DNA of 64,000 nucleotides from Ruminococcus sp. (GTDB taxonomy: Bacteria > Bacillota > Clostridia > Oscillospirales > Ruminococcaceae). Within the stretch, counting starts at the first letter, position 1. Each line of letters starts with the position of its first letter. Under the pieces are notes generated by a model. The model searched no databases, was not told the DNA's origin, and was given only the letters and a program-made list of their open reading frames with translations. The DNA is taken from assembly GCA_021201755.1 (NCBI GenBank), contig JAJQEI010000006.1, positions 85,737-149,736 of the forward strand, read 5' to 3'. Position numbers and translations under genes: made by a program. Below, one piece after another: positions 10,620 through 20,281 of the stretch.

Positions 10620-11412
10620 TATAGCATTAACACAGCGTGGCATGGTACAAAGCCGACCGAGAGCAAAACGACTGATTCAAGCCGGACAAGTTTTGGTCAA
10701 TGGTACAGTTTGTGAAAAGCCGGCTCACAATGTTTCAGAAGCAGATCGATTGGAATTACTGCAAGAGGATATGCCATTTGTGGGCAGAGGCGGATTGAAA
10801 TTGGATTATGCTATCACTCATGGTCATTTGCAATTGGACGGAAAAATCTGCATGGATATTGGTGCGTCTACAGGTGGCTTTATAGATTGTATGCTTCAGC
10901 ACGGTGCAAAAAAAGTTTATGCTGTAGATGTAGGGCATAATCAATTGTCAAAGTGCCTTCAGACAGATTCTCGTGTGGTGAATTTGGAAGGAACGGACAT
11001 TCGGAAATTATCGTTGAATACGGTAAAAGAGTTGATTTCTTTTTTGTCTATTGATGTTTCATTTATTTCGCTTCAATTGATTTTACCGGCAGCAGTACCG
11101 TTTTTGTCCGATGACGGGAAAATGGTAGTGCTTATCAAGCCACAATTTGAAGCGGGCAGGGAATGGATAGGGAAACATGGTCTAGTGCGGTCACAGCAAG
11201 TACATCGTCAAGTATTGGTACAGGTGCTGGAATTATTTCGACAGATGCATCTGACTCTTTGTCATCTTTGGCATTCACCGATTTTGGGTGGGTCGGGAAA
11301 CCTAGAGTATCTTGCGGTTTTGGATCGCTCCGATAAAGCACTACAAGTACCGGACGTGCAACAGGTCGTTTCACAGGCATTTTTACAGAAGAAAAAGGAG
11401 AAACAAAAATGA
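10606..11412 (+). CDS. tlyA: TlyA-family rRNA 2'-O-methyltransferase (S4 + FtsJ domains)
   Basis: MVRLDIALTQRGMVQSRPRAKRLIQAGQVLVNG; DIGASTGGFIDCMLQHGA. Confidence 0.92.
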   Translation: MVRLDIALTQRGMVQSRPRAKRLIQAGQVLVNGTVCEKPAHNVSEADRLELLQEDMPFVGRGGLKLDYAITHGHLQLDGKICMDIGASTGGFIDCMLQHGAKKVYAVDVGHNQLSKCLQTDSRVVNLEGTDIRKLSLNTVKELISFLSIDVSFISLQLILPAAVPFLSDDGKMVVLIKPQFEAGREWIGKHGLVRSQQVHRQVLVQVLELFRQMHLTLCHLWHSPILGGSGNLEYLAVLDRSDKALQVPDVQQVVSQAFLQKKKEKQK

Positions 11413-12281
11413 AGGTGGTCATATTTCCACATCTGCAAAGGGGACAAGCACCGGAGATTGCAAAAAAAGTCTGTCTCACACTGTATCGCAATGGCATGGT
11501 GGTATGGGCAGATTCATCATGCATGAAGCTATTGAAGGAGTTTCCTTTTGTTTGTTTTGCACCTTTTGACGATGCAATAAAAGATGCAGATATTGCTGTT
11601 GCAATTGGTGGTGATGGAACGATTCTCCATTGTGCTAATCACTTAATTGGTACATCGGCAAAGCTTTTGGGAATCAATACCGGACGATTGGGCTTTTTAG
11701 CGTCCATGGAACAGGATCAAATTGGCGAAATAGCCAGATTGCAAACGGGTGATTATCGTGTTTCCAAGCGAATGTTGCTCCATGGTGTTTTACGAAATGC
11801 CGTGGGCGAGACGGTAGAGGATTTTACAGCACTCAATGATATTGTGATTTCTCGTAATTATTCCCGTGTAATTGATTTGACGGTTTCCAGAAACGACGAA
11901 ATTTTGGGTCAATATCATGCGGATGGTGTGATTTTTAGTACGCCCACTGGATCGACAGCCTATGCCTTTTCTGCAGGTGGACCAATTATTGAGCCGGAGT
12001 TCTCTTGTGTGGAGATGACACTTATTTGTCCTCATGCGATGGCTGCAAGACCTATTTTGTTTTCACCACACAATGAACTTTTTGTCACTTGTCAAGTGCG
12101 TGGCGAACATGATGTGCAAATTTGTGCAGATGGAGAATGCCCTGCATCCTTTCCAGCGTCCCATATTTTAGAGATTTCTAGTTCTGATCAAATGATTTCT
12201 ATGTTGGATTTGAGTGGAAATACGTTTTTCGATTCACTAAGTCGGAAGCTAATGCAACCACTGAAAGACAGTGGAATGTGA
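11409..12281 (+). CDS. nadK: NAD kinase
   Basis: VAIGGDGTILHCANHL; GINTGRLGFLASM; DGVIFSTPTGSTAYAFSAGGPI. Confidence 0.95.
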   Translation: MKVVIFPHLQRGQAPEIAKKVCLTLYRNGMVVWADSSCMKLLKEFPFVCFAPFDDAIKDADIAVAIGGDGTILHCANHLIGTSAKLLGINTGRLGFLASMEQDQIGEIARLQTGDYRVSKRMLLHGVLRNAVGETVEDFTALNDIVISRNYSRVIDLTVSRNDEILGQYHADGVIFSTPTGSTAYAFSAGGPIIEPEFSCVEMTLICPHAMAARPILFSPHNELFVTCQVRGEHDVQICADGECPASFPASHILEISSSDQMISMLDLSGNTFFDSLSRKLMQPLKDSGM

Positions 12282-12282
12282 G

Positions 12283-12771
12283 GTGAGTCCATTGAAGCGA
12301 CAACGACAAGAAGCTATTTTGCAACTTGTATTGACTGAGAAAATTGCAACACAGGATGCGCTGCGAAAGCGATTAAAGATGATTGGATTTGATGTGACTC
12401 AAGCAACTTTGTCACGAGATGTGCGGGAATTGCATTTATATAAGGAACGAAAATTTGAAAAACAAGCGTATTATGTCATTCCGGTCACGCAGCCATTGCC
12501 GGATTCTATGGAAGATATGGTTCACGGTGCAGCACTCCGAACGGATTATGCTGGAAATATTGCCGTGATTCATTGCCGTGCCGGTACAGCTGCTGCTATG
12601 GGGGTTGCATTGGATAGTCTCCATCGAGACGACGTAGTGGGGACAATTGCTGGTGACGACACGGTATTTGTGCTTTTTCGATCTGAAGTACAGGCAAGAG
12701 ATTTTTCACGATCCTTTGCAAAATCTATTGTGATATCTGCCTCAAAAGTAGCCGAATCGGGAGGAATTTGA
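12283..12771 (+). CDS. argR: Arginine repressor ArgR
   Basis: ArgR winged helix (VTQATLSRDVRELHLYK) and C-terminal oligomerisation domain (GTIAGDDTVFV). Confidence 0.93.
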   Translation: MSPLKRQRQEAILQLVLTEKIATQDALRKRLKMIGFDVTQATLSRDVRELHLYKERKFEKQAYYVIPVTQPLPDSMEDMVHGAALRTDYAGNIAVIHCRAGTAAAMGVALDSLHRDDVVGTIAGDDTVFVLFRSEVQARDFSRSFAKSIVISASKVAESGGI

Positions 12772-14465
12772 TGTTAAAAGAGTTGGAAATCGAAAATTTG
12801 GCGGTGATTTCTCATGAGAGAATTCAGTTTTCGCCACATTTTAATGTTTTTACTGGTGAAACCGGTGCAGGAAAATCAATTTTAATCAACGGAATTCATG
12901 CTGTATTAGGACAGCGTGTGACTCGGGATATTGTCCGTACGGGTTGTAAAAAGGCGACAATTACAGCGCTTTTTACAGAACTTGAACCAATGGTATGCGA
13001 GAAACTGGACTTATTAGAAATTTCTCATGAGGATGATGCATTGCTTTTAACTCGCACAATAGCTGTCGATGGCGGTAGTACGGCACGTATCAACGGACAT
13101 ACAACGACTGTGTCAATTTTACGAGAAATTGGAGAAGTTTTGATTAATATCCATGGGCAACACGACAGTCAAGTATTGTTGTCACCAGAAAGTCACTTGC
13201 AAATTCTTGATGATTTTGGTGGTGATCTGACACTTTTAGAAGCGTATCAAGGTGCATTTCACGATTTACAGCAGACTGCAAAAGAATTGAATCGATTGGT
13301 AAAAATGGAATGCGAAAAAACGAACAGACGGCAGTATTTGCAACATTTTTTGATGGATACAGAACCAGTGCATTTGAAGATCGGTGAAGAAAATGCACTG
13401 GAAGAAGAGCTGATTTTAATGCAGCACGCAGAGGAACTTTTGTCGGCACTACGTCATGCAGTGAGTGCAATTGACAGTGATAATGATGCTTCCGCAGTCT
13501 TTTTGACGGAATCTGCACGAGATGAACTGGCAGCATATACGGATATACAACAGGAATTTACGGCTTTGTGTGAACGTTTGAATACTGTGAGAATTGAATT
13601 AAAAGATATTGCGGAGGAGTGCCATACATTATGTAGTCGTGTAGATTTGGATTCAAATCGATACGATTTGGTACAAAAGCAATTGCAGGAGATCCATAGA
13701 CTTTGTCGGGAATATTCTTGTACAGATGGAAATGATTTGGTAAGGCGTCGTGCAGAGGCAGAAACGGAATTGAATCAAATCGATGGAAATATTGAAAAAA
13801 TTACGGAACTTAAAAAAGAAAAAAATATTCTTTTAGAGCAAGTCTCGGACAAAGCGAAAGCACTGTCGAAATATCGAGCAGAGACGTTGGAACGATTTGT
13901 ACAGGAGGTCACTGCACAGCTGGAATTTTTAAATATGCCCAACGTAATTCTGACTGGACGTCATACTACGGGAAAGCTTACTATACATGGTATGGATAAT
14001 TTGGAATTTCTTATTTCTGCCAATTGTGGAGAAGAACCAAAACCCTTGGCAAAGATTGCCTCCGGTGGCGAGTTGTCTCGGATTATGTTGGCGTTGAAGT
14101 GCGTGATTGCCGATCGGGATGGTGTACCTACATTAATTTTTGATGAAATCGATACGGGTGTCAGCGGAAAGGCTGCACAAAAAATCGGGCAAAAACTACG
14201 GGAGGTAGGGAAATTTCATCAGGTGATTTGTGTTACACATTTATCACAAATTGCGGTAATGGCAGATCAGCATTTGATGATTGAAAAGCAGGTGGTGGAA
14301 GATCGTACAGAAACACACGTTTCTTTGTTAAATCAAGCAGGAAGAGTAAGAGAAATTGCACGGATTATGGGTGGCGATCATCCCAGCGATTTATTGTTAC
14401 AATCGGCACAAGCAGAACTGATTCGTTGGCAAGATTCGGAAAGGCAGGACGATGAAAATTCATGA
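12768..14465 (+). CDS. recN: DNA repair protein RecN
   Basis: LKELEIENLAVISHERIQFSPHFNVFTGETGAGKSILI; ASGGELSRIMLALK; FDEIDTGVSGKAAQ. Confidence 0.97.
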   Translation: MMLKELEIENLAVISHERIQFSPHFNVFTGETGAGKSILINGIHAVLGQRVTRDIVRTGCKKATITALFTELEPMVCEKLDLLEISHEDDALLLTRTIAVDGGSTARINGHTTTVSILREIGEVLINIHGQHDSQVLLSPESHLQILDDFGGDLTLLEAYQGAFHDLQQTAKELNRLVKMECEKTNRRQYLQHFLMDTEPVHLKIGEENALEEELILMQHAEELLSALRHAVSAIDSDNDASAVFLTESARDELAAYTDIQQEFTALCERLNTVRIELKDIAEECHTLCSRVDLDSNRYDLVQKQLQEIHRLCREYSCTDGNDLVRRRAEAETELNQIDGNIEKITELKKEKNILLEQVSDKAKALSKYRAETLERFVQEVTAQLEFLNMPNVILTGRHTTGKLTIHGMDNLEFLISANCGEEPKPLAKIASGGELSRIMLALKCVIADRDGVPTLIFDEIDTGVSGKAAQKIGQKLREVGKFHQVICVTHLSQIAVMADQHLMIEKQVVEDRTETHVSLLNQAGRVREIARIMGGDHPSDLLLQSAQAELIRWQDSERQDDENS

Positions 14466-15500
14466 TGCAGCCCGAAGAATTATTGCGGAAATACTTTGGT
14501 CACACCCAATTTCATTCTGGACAGCAACGAGCTATTGATGCTATTTTAGCTGGTCGGGATGTACTGGCGATTATGCCTACCGGCGTAGGAAAATCGGTTT
14601 GTTATCAAATTACAGCATTACTTTTAAAAGGGATGACATTAGTGATTTCTCCACTAATTTCCTTAATGAAAGATCAAGTGGAATCCTTGCATCAAGTAGG
14701 GATTTCAGCTGCATTTGTCAATAGCAGTATTTCTTCTGAAGAATATGATTCTACTATGCGATCAGTAGTAAGCGGTGCATACAAAATTCTCTATGTTGCT
14801 CCGGAACGATTGATGATGTGGGGATTTTTACAGTTAACGCAGAAGGTGAAAATTTCTATGATTGCGGTGGATGAGGCACACTGTGTTTCTCAGTGGGGTC
14901 AGGATTTTCGGCAGAGTTATCAGAATATTGCGACATTTATTGCGCACCTTTCATGTCGACCAATTTGTGCTGCGTTTACGGCGACGGCGACGCTACAGGT
15001 AAAACAAGACATTGTAAAGCTGTTGGAGCTGCAAAATCCAGTAACTATCAAGACAGGATTTGATTGAAAAAATTTATATTTTGGTGTACGATATTCGAAC
15101 CGGAGAAAAAAGGATTTATTGGAAATTTTAAATGATAATCCGGATAAAAGTGGCATCATTTATTGTACAACACGAAAAAATGTGGAGGAAGTTTGCGAAT
15201 TTCTTTGTACAAATTATTTTTCTGCTACACGTTATCATGCTGGACTCTCCGATTTGGAACGAGCAAGGAATCAAGAGGATTTTCTCTATGATCGTAAGCC
15301 GATTATGGTAGCAACGAATGCATTTGGTATGGGTATTGATAAATCGAATGTATCATTTGTTATTCATTATAATATGCCCAAGGATTTGGAGAGTTACTAC
15401 CAGGAAGCTGGGCGTGCCGGAAGGGACGGTACACCGGCACAATGTATTTTACTTTATCACGGACAGGATGTGAAGTTAAACGAATTTTTGCTGGAGCAAA
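14462..15500 (+). pseudogene. recQ: recQ ATP-dependent DNA helicase 5' part; in-frame TGA at 15065-15067 and truncated by prophage near 15.5 kb
   Basis: LLRKYFGHTQFHSGQQRAIDAILAGRDVLAIMPTGVGKSVCYQ...DEAHCVSQWGQDFR...KTGFD(TGA)KNLYFGVRYS...YYQEAGRAGRDG; reading runs into phage DNA. Confidence 0.88.
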
Positions 15501-16971
15501 GGTCGCACTGGTCGAACCCGTCAGATTCTAACAGAGACAGGTCCGACTCGGCAAGTTCAGGCTGATTCTTGTTGATATTATAGTATATCACAAGACGGTC
15601 GTCATATAAATAGACTTTGGACACAAAGCACTCAATTATTTCTTTCTTGTATGCTTGCTCGTCCTCGCCCTTATTCATGTACTGCATGAGCATAAATTCT
15701 ATATGCTCAGGAGTGAGTACAATGTTCTTTGCCTTTGCTTCCGCTAAAGCATCTCCAAGCTGCAGCTGCTCTACCTCAAGCTCTTTCAGCCTTGCCGGCA
15801 GCGACATAGTATCGACGCCCGCCTCTATCGCTTTTAAGGTATTCGTAATCGCCTTTTTGTTATCGGCAAGACGGCGCCGATAAAATTCTTCTTCCTCATT
15901 CCTTGACTTATCCTTTAACTGAATCTCATAACAAGCGTTTGCGATATAGTTAACGGCGTCAGGCTGAAGAATATGGGACAGGGTTTCCGTGATGACTAAA
16001 TCCTCAAGCCAGTCTTTCGGGACCTGCTTCTTTGCGCAGCCCTTTTTATATCTTGCCAACGGACAATAGTAATAATAGAATTTACCGCCGCATTTTCCTG
16101 TCCCGCTTACGCCGGTCATTTTCTTCTTGCAGTGACCGCAGAATAACTTTCCTGATAAAAGATACTCCGCTCGAGGGCGTGCTGCCTGTTTACTGGTACG
16201 CCTTCGGGCGTTTTCTTTTTGCACCATGAGGAAAACCTCTTTCGATACAATAGGCGGCACGGCGTCCTCAAGTCGGATATTCCCGCATTTGTACACACCT
16301 ATATATTTTTCGTTTTGAATGATTCTCGGTACCGAGCTTTTCATGAATGGGTTGCCCCTGCTCGTCCTGAGACCGAGACCGTTTAGGTATTCGCAAATCT
16401 CGGCATTTGTCTTATGGCGGACAAACATATCAAATGCAATCTTTACAGCCTCAGCAGACTTCTCGTCAATCACAAAAGACTTGTCGGGCCCGATTTTATA
16501 ACCGAGGGCGATATTTCCGCCTGTTGCTTTACCTTTGAGCGCACTCTTACGAATACCTCTTTTAATCTTTTGGCTTAATTCTGCCGAGTAGTATTCCGCG
16601 AGGCCCTCCATAAGGCTCTCAAGAATAATTCCTTCCGGCCTCTCTGGAATGGGCTCAGCAGCATAGTGAAGCTCTATATTGCATTTCTTCAAATGCCTCT
16701 TATATATCGCGCTGTCGTACTTATTGCGGGCGAAGCGGTCGGTCCTGTATACGATAACCGCTTCAAACATGTGCTTGCTGCAGTCCTGCATGAGGCGCTG
16801 AAAGTCCGGCCGGTTATCGGTCCTGCCGGAGATGGTGCGGTCAATGTATTCGCCTATTATGGTAAGGCCTTTTGCTTTGGCGTACTCGGAGCATACGCGT
16901 ACTTGACCTTCAATAGACTGTTCTGTCTGATTGCTCGAAGAATATCGGGCATATATAACCGCCCATTTCAT
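15457..16971 (-). CDS. Large serine recombinase (phage integrase); last codons overlap recQ sequence
   Basis: VIYARYSSSNQTEQSIEGQ resolvase domain; recombinase domain; zinc ribbon LFCGHCKKKMTG. Confidence 0.95.
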   Translation of the reverse strand: MKWAVIYARYSSSNQTEQSIEGQVRVCSEYAKAKGLTIIGEYIDRTISGRTDNRPDFQRLMQDCSKHMFEAVIVYRTDRFARNKYDSAIYKRHLKKCNIELHYAAEPIPERPEGIILESLMEGLAEYYSAELSQKIKRGIRKSALKGKATGGNIALGYKIGPDKSFVIDEKSAEAVKIAFDMFVRHKTNAEICEYLNGLGLRTSRGNPFMKSSVPRIIQNEKYIGVYKCGNIRLEDAVPPIVSKEVFLMVQKENARRRTSKQAARPRAEYLLSGKLFCGHCKKKMTGVSGTGKCGGKFYYYYCPLARYKKGCAKKQVPKDWLEDLVITETLSHILQPDAVNYIANACYEIQLKDKSRNEEEEFYRRRLADNKKAITNTLKAIEAGVDTMSLPARLKELEVEQLQLGDALAEAKAKNIVLTPEHIEFMLMQYMNKGEDEQAYKKEIIECFVSKVYLYDDRLVIYYNINKNQPELAESDLSLLESDGFDQCDLCSSKNSFNFTSCP

Positions 16972-17387
16972 GACTCTTGCTCCTTAGCTTCCAAGTCCAT
17001 TGCAAAGGTCAGAAGCTTCATTCTGTCCCGCACATTAAGCTCGCTGTAAATCCTGAGGAGCTCCGTCTCCTCTTTCGACAGATGTACGGGTCTGCTTTCA
17101 TTATTTATATGCACGGGTGCGTTTGCCTGCCCGATGAGGCCGTTGTTTGTCTGGACCTGCTCGACGTTTACACTTTGCCCTTCTTCCCAACCCATTATAT
17201 ACGCGGGCGTGACTTCAAGGGCTTCCGCGACCTTCTGAATTTTATCGCTGCGCATATCTTTGATATATCCTATTTCCCATTTTCTTACCGTACTTGTGCC
17301 GACTCCGACTTTACCGGCGAGTTCTTCAAGCGTATAGCCGAGGGCCTGACGCCTGTCTTTAATTCTTTCACCTATAGTGTCCAGCAT
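16968..17387 (-). CDS. XRE-family CI-like repressor
   Basis: IKDRRQALGYTLEELAGKVGVGTSTVRKWEIGYI; divergent from early genes. Confidence 0.88.
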   Translation of the reverse strand: MLDTIGERIKDRRQALGYTLEELAGKVGVGTSTVRKWEIGYIKDMRSDKIQKVAEALEVTPAYIMGWEEGQSVNVEQVQTNNGLIGQANAPVHINNESRPVHLSKEETELLRIYSELNVRDRMKLLTFAMDLEAKEQES

Positions 17388-17524
17388 AGAAAATTCCTCC
17401 TTATACTTAAGCGCTTCGGACTGTAGCCCCGGGGCGCTGATTCTCTTTTATCATATTATACCACACTTTTGTCGCAAATGAAATAGGGAGAAAAAATTTT
17501 GATAGATTTTTATCGCAAAGGCTA

Positions 17525-17572
17525 TTTACAAATCCTAAAGGACAGAGTATAATAAAAATGTCCTTTGGGACA
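17525..17572 (+). promoter_or_regulatory. Early rightward promoter with two operators
   Basis: TTTACA (17525-17530), 17-nt spacer, TATAAT (17548-17553); O1 aaTCCTAAAGGACA (17531-17544), O2 TGTCCTTTGGGACA (17559-17572). Confidence 0.75.
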
Positions 17573-17624
17573 GACGGCACACGGGGCCCCGTTACCGAGC
17601 CGAATTTGAATAAGGAGGTAGACA

Positions 17625-17864
17625 ATGAACGGCGTATTGATTAACACGAATTTGCTCAAAGCGCAAATGACGCTTCGCAGTGTTACGGTAAAGGCTTTTG
17701 TGGATGCGCAAGGCTGGAGCATGGCCACTGCGTATAGAAAAATCAACGGCAAGGTTGCGTTTATGGCGCCGGAAATTCAGTTAAGCGTCGAGCTGCTTTC
17801 CCTCAGTTCCACCGTTACCAGTCAAATTTTTTTGCCGGCGAAATGTCCTAAAGGACAAAAATGA
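17625..17864 (+). CDS. Small phage DNA-binding (Cro-like) protein
   Basis: First gene rightward of the switch; HTH-like AFVDAQGWSMATAYRKINGKVAF. Confidence 0.55.
   Translation: MNGVLINTNLLKAQMTLRSVTVKAFVDAQGWSMATAYRKINGKVAFMAPEIQLSVELLSLSSTVTSQIFLPAKCPKGQK
17844..17857. promoter_or_regulatory. Third operator-like site TGTCCTAAAGGACA
   Basis: Same TGTCC-N4-GGACA dyad as O2. Confidence 0.55.
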
Positions 17865-18043
17865 GTGAAGTAAAAGACGAAAACCTCGACGCAAACGGCC
17901 ACGCTAAGGAGCGCGTAATGGTAGAAAGGCTTTTAGCGAATGCGAACGCCTTTTACAAGAATCAAGAAAATCTCCGACCCTTCGAGGCTTGGAAGAAAAA
18001 TAAGGAGGAACACACTTATGACACAAATTACAGTAACGCTTGA
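17861..18043 (+). CDS. Hypothetical phage protein
   Basis: ATGA overlap with previous gene. Confidence 0.5.
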   Translation: MSEVKDENLDANGHAKERVMVERLLANANAFYKNQENLRPFEAWKKNKEEHTYDTNYSNA

Positions 18044-18476
18044 CCTTACGGCTGAGACTCTGAAAGTCCTAAAGCTCTTAATCCCGCAGGCAAGCGGCAA
18101 AAGCACCGCCGTCAAGAGCGACGACATCCTGGGTCAGATGATTCTTGAAGAATTCATCAAGGACAATCCCGAAGAGCTTGAAACAACCGGCAAGGACAAA
18201 AAACCGGCAAAATGCGCAGCAACTAAGGACAAAAAGGCAGCTCCTAAAGAGGCACCTGCCGAAGAGGAAAAACCTGCTCCTGCTCCTGCTCCCGCTCCTG
18301 CCCCTGAGGTTACTCTTACGGACGTTCGTTCGGTAGCTTTGAAGCTCTCTAAGGCTGGTAGGCAGAAAGAGCTCAAGGAAATTTTCGCTAAGTACGGTGC
18401 AGACAAGCTTTCCGGTATCGCCACTGAGAATTACGCTGCTCTCTTGGCAGACTTGGAGGAAAAGGTCAATGGGTAA
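18018..18476 (+). CDS. Hypothetical phage protein with Pro-Ala repeat linker
   Basis: RBS aaggagg; EEKPAPAPAPAPAPEV. Confidence 0.6.
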   Translation: MTQITVTLDLTAETLKVLKLLIPQASGKSTAVKSDDILGQMILEEFIKDNPEELETTGKDKKPAKCAATKDKKAAPKEAPAEEEKPAPAPAPAPAPEVTLTDVRSVALKLSKAGRQKELKEIFAKYGADKLSGIATENYAALLADLEEKVNG

Positions 18477-19641
18477 ACACGCTATGCTGTCGGCAAGCGG
18501 ATCAGAACGTTGGCTTGCGTGTCCGCCGAGCGCTCAGCTTGAGCTGCAGTTCCCAAAAAAGACGAGCAGCTATGCTGAAGAAGGTACGGCGGCGCACGAG
18601 TTATGTGAGCTGGCTGCGAGATACTGGCTGTCTGAGATAAGCGAGATGGAATACGAAAATCAGCTTGCTGAGCTTTCAAAAGGACAGTATTACAATGCGG
18701 AAATGCAGGAATGCGCCTCTGATTACGGGCAGTTTATCAGCGAGACCGTTAAAGCAACCCGAAAAGATTGCCCCGACGCTATCGTCGAGCTTGAGGTCAA
18801 AGGCCTTGACTTCTCCGAGTGGGCGCCTAAAGGCTTTGGTACCGGCGACTGTATTATCGTTGCAGACGATAAGTTAGAAATCATTGACTTCAAGTATGGC
18901 AAGGGCGTCCGTGTCGACGCAGTAGGCAATCCTCAAATGCGTCTGTACGCACTCGGAGCGATAAGGCTTTACGGCGAGCTCTATGACATTAAAAGAGTCA
19001 AGATGTCGATTATTCAGCCCCGAATCAGCTGCGAGCCCAGTACCGACGAAATTACGGTTGAGGAGCTCTTAGACTGGGCCGAGAATTACGTCAAGCCCTG
19101 TGCAGCGCTTGCATTTGAGGGTAAAGGCGAATTCAATCCGAGCGAAAATACTTGCAGATTTTGCAGGGCAAAGGAACAGTGCAGAGCGCACTACGAGAAA
19201 AACCTTGCGCTCTTCGATGAGTCGCCCGACTCGCTGCTTATCACTCCCGACGAGGCTGGTGAGGTTCTTGAAAAGGCGTCTGATATTAAGGCTTGGCTGA
19301 AAGACCTTGAAAACCTTGTTATGCAGAAGCTCTTTGCGGGTGAGCCTGTTACTGGTTGGAAGCTCGTCGAAGGACGCAGCAACCGTAAGTATAAGGATGA
19401 GGCCGAAGTCGCAAAGGCGATGATTAAAGCGGAATATGACGAAGCTCTTATTTATGAGCGTTCTCTTCTCGGTATTACCGCTATGGAAAAGGCATTCGGC
19501 AAGAAAGAAATTAAGAACGTTTTAGGCGACCTGATTATTAAGCCCAAAGGCAAGGCAATGCTTGCGGCTGCTACAGACAAGCGGCCTGAGTATAAACCTG
19601 AAGAGCTTATTCTTGACGCTTTTGACGACGTTGAGGAGTAA
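18469..19641 (+). CDS. DUF2800-type PD-(D/E)XK phage protein
   Basis: MLSASGSERWLACPPSAQLE...YAEEGTAAHELCE...EIIDFKYGKGVRVDA...NTCRFCRAKEQCRA. Confidence 0.85.
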   Translation: MGKHAMLSASGSERWLACPPSAQLELQFPKKTSSYAEEGTAAHELCELAARYWLSEISEMEYENQLAELSKGQYYNAEMQECASDYGQFISETVKATRKDCPDAIVELEVKGLDFSEWAPKGFGTGDCIIVADDKLEIIDFKYGKGVRVDAVGNPQMRLYALGAIRLYGELYDIKRVKMSIIQPRISCEPSTDEITVEELLDWAENYVKPCAALAFEGKGEFNPSENTCRFCRAKEQCRAHYEKNLALFDESPDSLLITPDEAGEVLEKASDIKAWLKDLENLVMQKLFAGEPVTGWKLVEGRSNRKYKDEAEVAKAMIKAEYDEALIYERSLLGITAMEKAFGKKEIKNVLGDLIIKPKGKAMLAAATDKRPEYKPEELILDAFDDVEE

Positions 19642-19659
19642 AGCTTGGAGGTGTAGCAA

Positions 19660-20226
19660 ATGCAAAGAGTCAGACGCAAAAGACGCAGGTTAAAGAGGCC
19701 TGTCCTCTATGCCGCTACTATACTTATTATCGCTGCCGTCGTTTTTCTTACCGCTGCGTTTTGCGGTAAAGATAAAACCGACGCGATAACAAGCGAGGTA
19801 ACAGGCCCGCAGGAAACAACAGAGACCTCTGAGGTTTTAGCCGCATCGGTCACAACTGAGGAGACTCTTACAGAGGAAGCTCCGGAGCTCATCAGTCTCA
19901 GCGAATTCACCATAATGGCATATTGCCCTTGTGAAATCTGCTGCGGCATTTGGAGCGAGGAGCACCCGTCGAGAATTGGTACCGACTACGTACAAAAGAC
20001 GGCGTCCGGTACTATTCCCATGGCAGGCAGAACAATCGGCGTTGACCCTGAGATTATCCCTTACGGTACGGTCGTTATTATCGACGGCCACGAGTACATA
20101 GCAGAAGACACAGGGTCAGCACTGGAAGGAAACACTATCAATATATTTTTCGACACGCACGAAGAAGCGTTAGAGTATGGCCGGCAGACGGCCGAGGTAT
20201 TCATTAAGTCAGACGCGGCGAATTAA
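19660..20226 (+). CDS. Membrane-anchored 3D-domain protein
   Basis: N-terminal TM; FTIMAYCPCEICCGIW...RTIGVDPEIIPYGTVVIIDGHEYIAEDTGSAL...IFFDTHEEALEYG. Confidence 0.75.
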   Translation: MQRVRRKRRRLKRPVLYAATILIIAAVVFLTAAFCGKDKTDAITSEVTGPQETTETSEVLAASVTTEETLTEEAPELISLSEFTIMAYCPCEICCGIWSEEHPSRIGTDYVQKTASGTIPMAGRTIGVDPEIIPYGTVVIIDGHEYIAEDTGSALEGNTINIFFDTHEEALEYGRQTAEVFIKSDAAN

Positions 20227-20281
20227 CCGCCGAAGAAAATTGCCGAACGGCAAAATATTAAATCATAAAGGAGATTTTATC

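Noticed and set aside
18280-18306. cctgctcctgctcctgctcccgctcctgcccctg as possible CRISPR/tandem array
   Set aside because: Short Pro-Ala coding repeat without spacers.
18130-18424. Antisense ORF with Gly-Ala repeats opposite the Pro-Ala linker
   Set aside because: Shadow of the plus-strand coding repeat; no RBS or family support.
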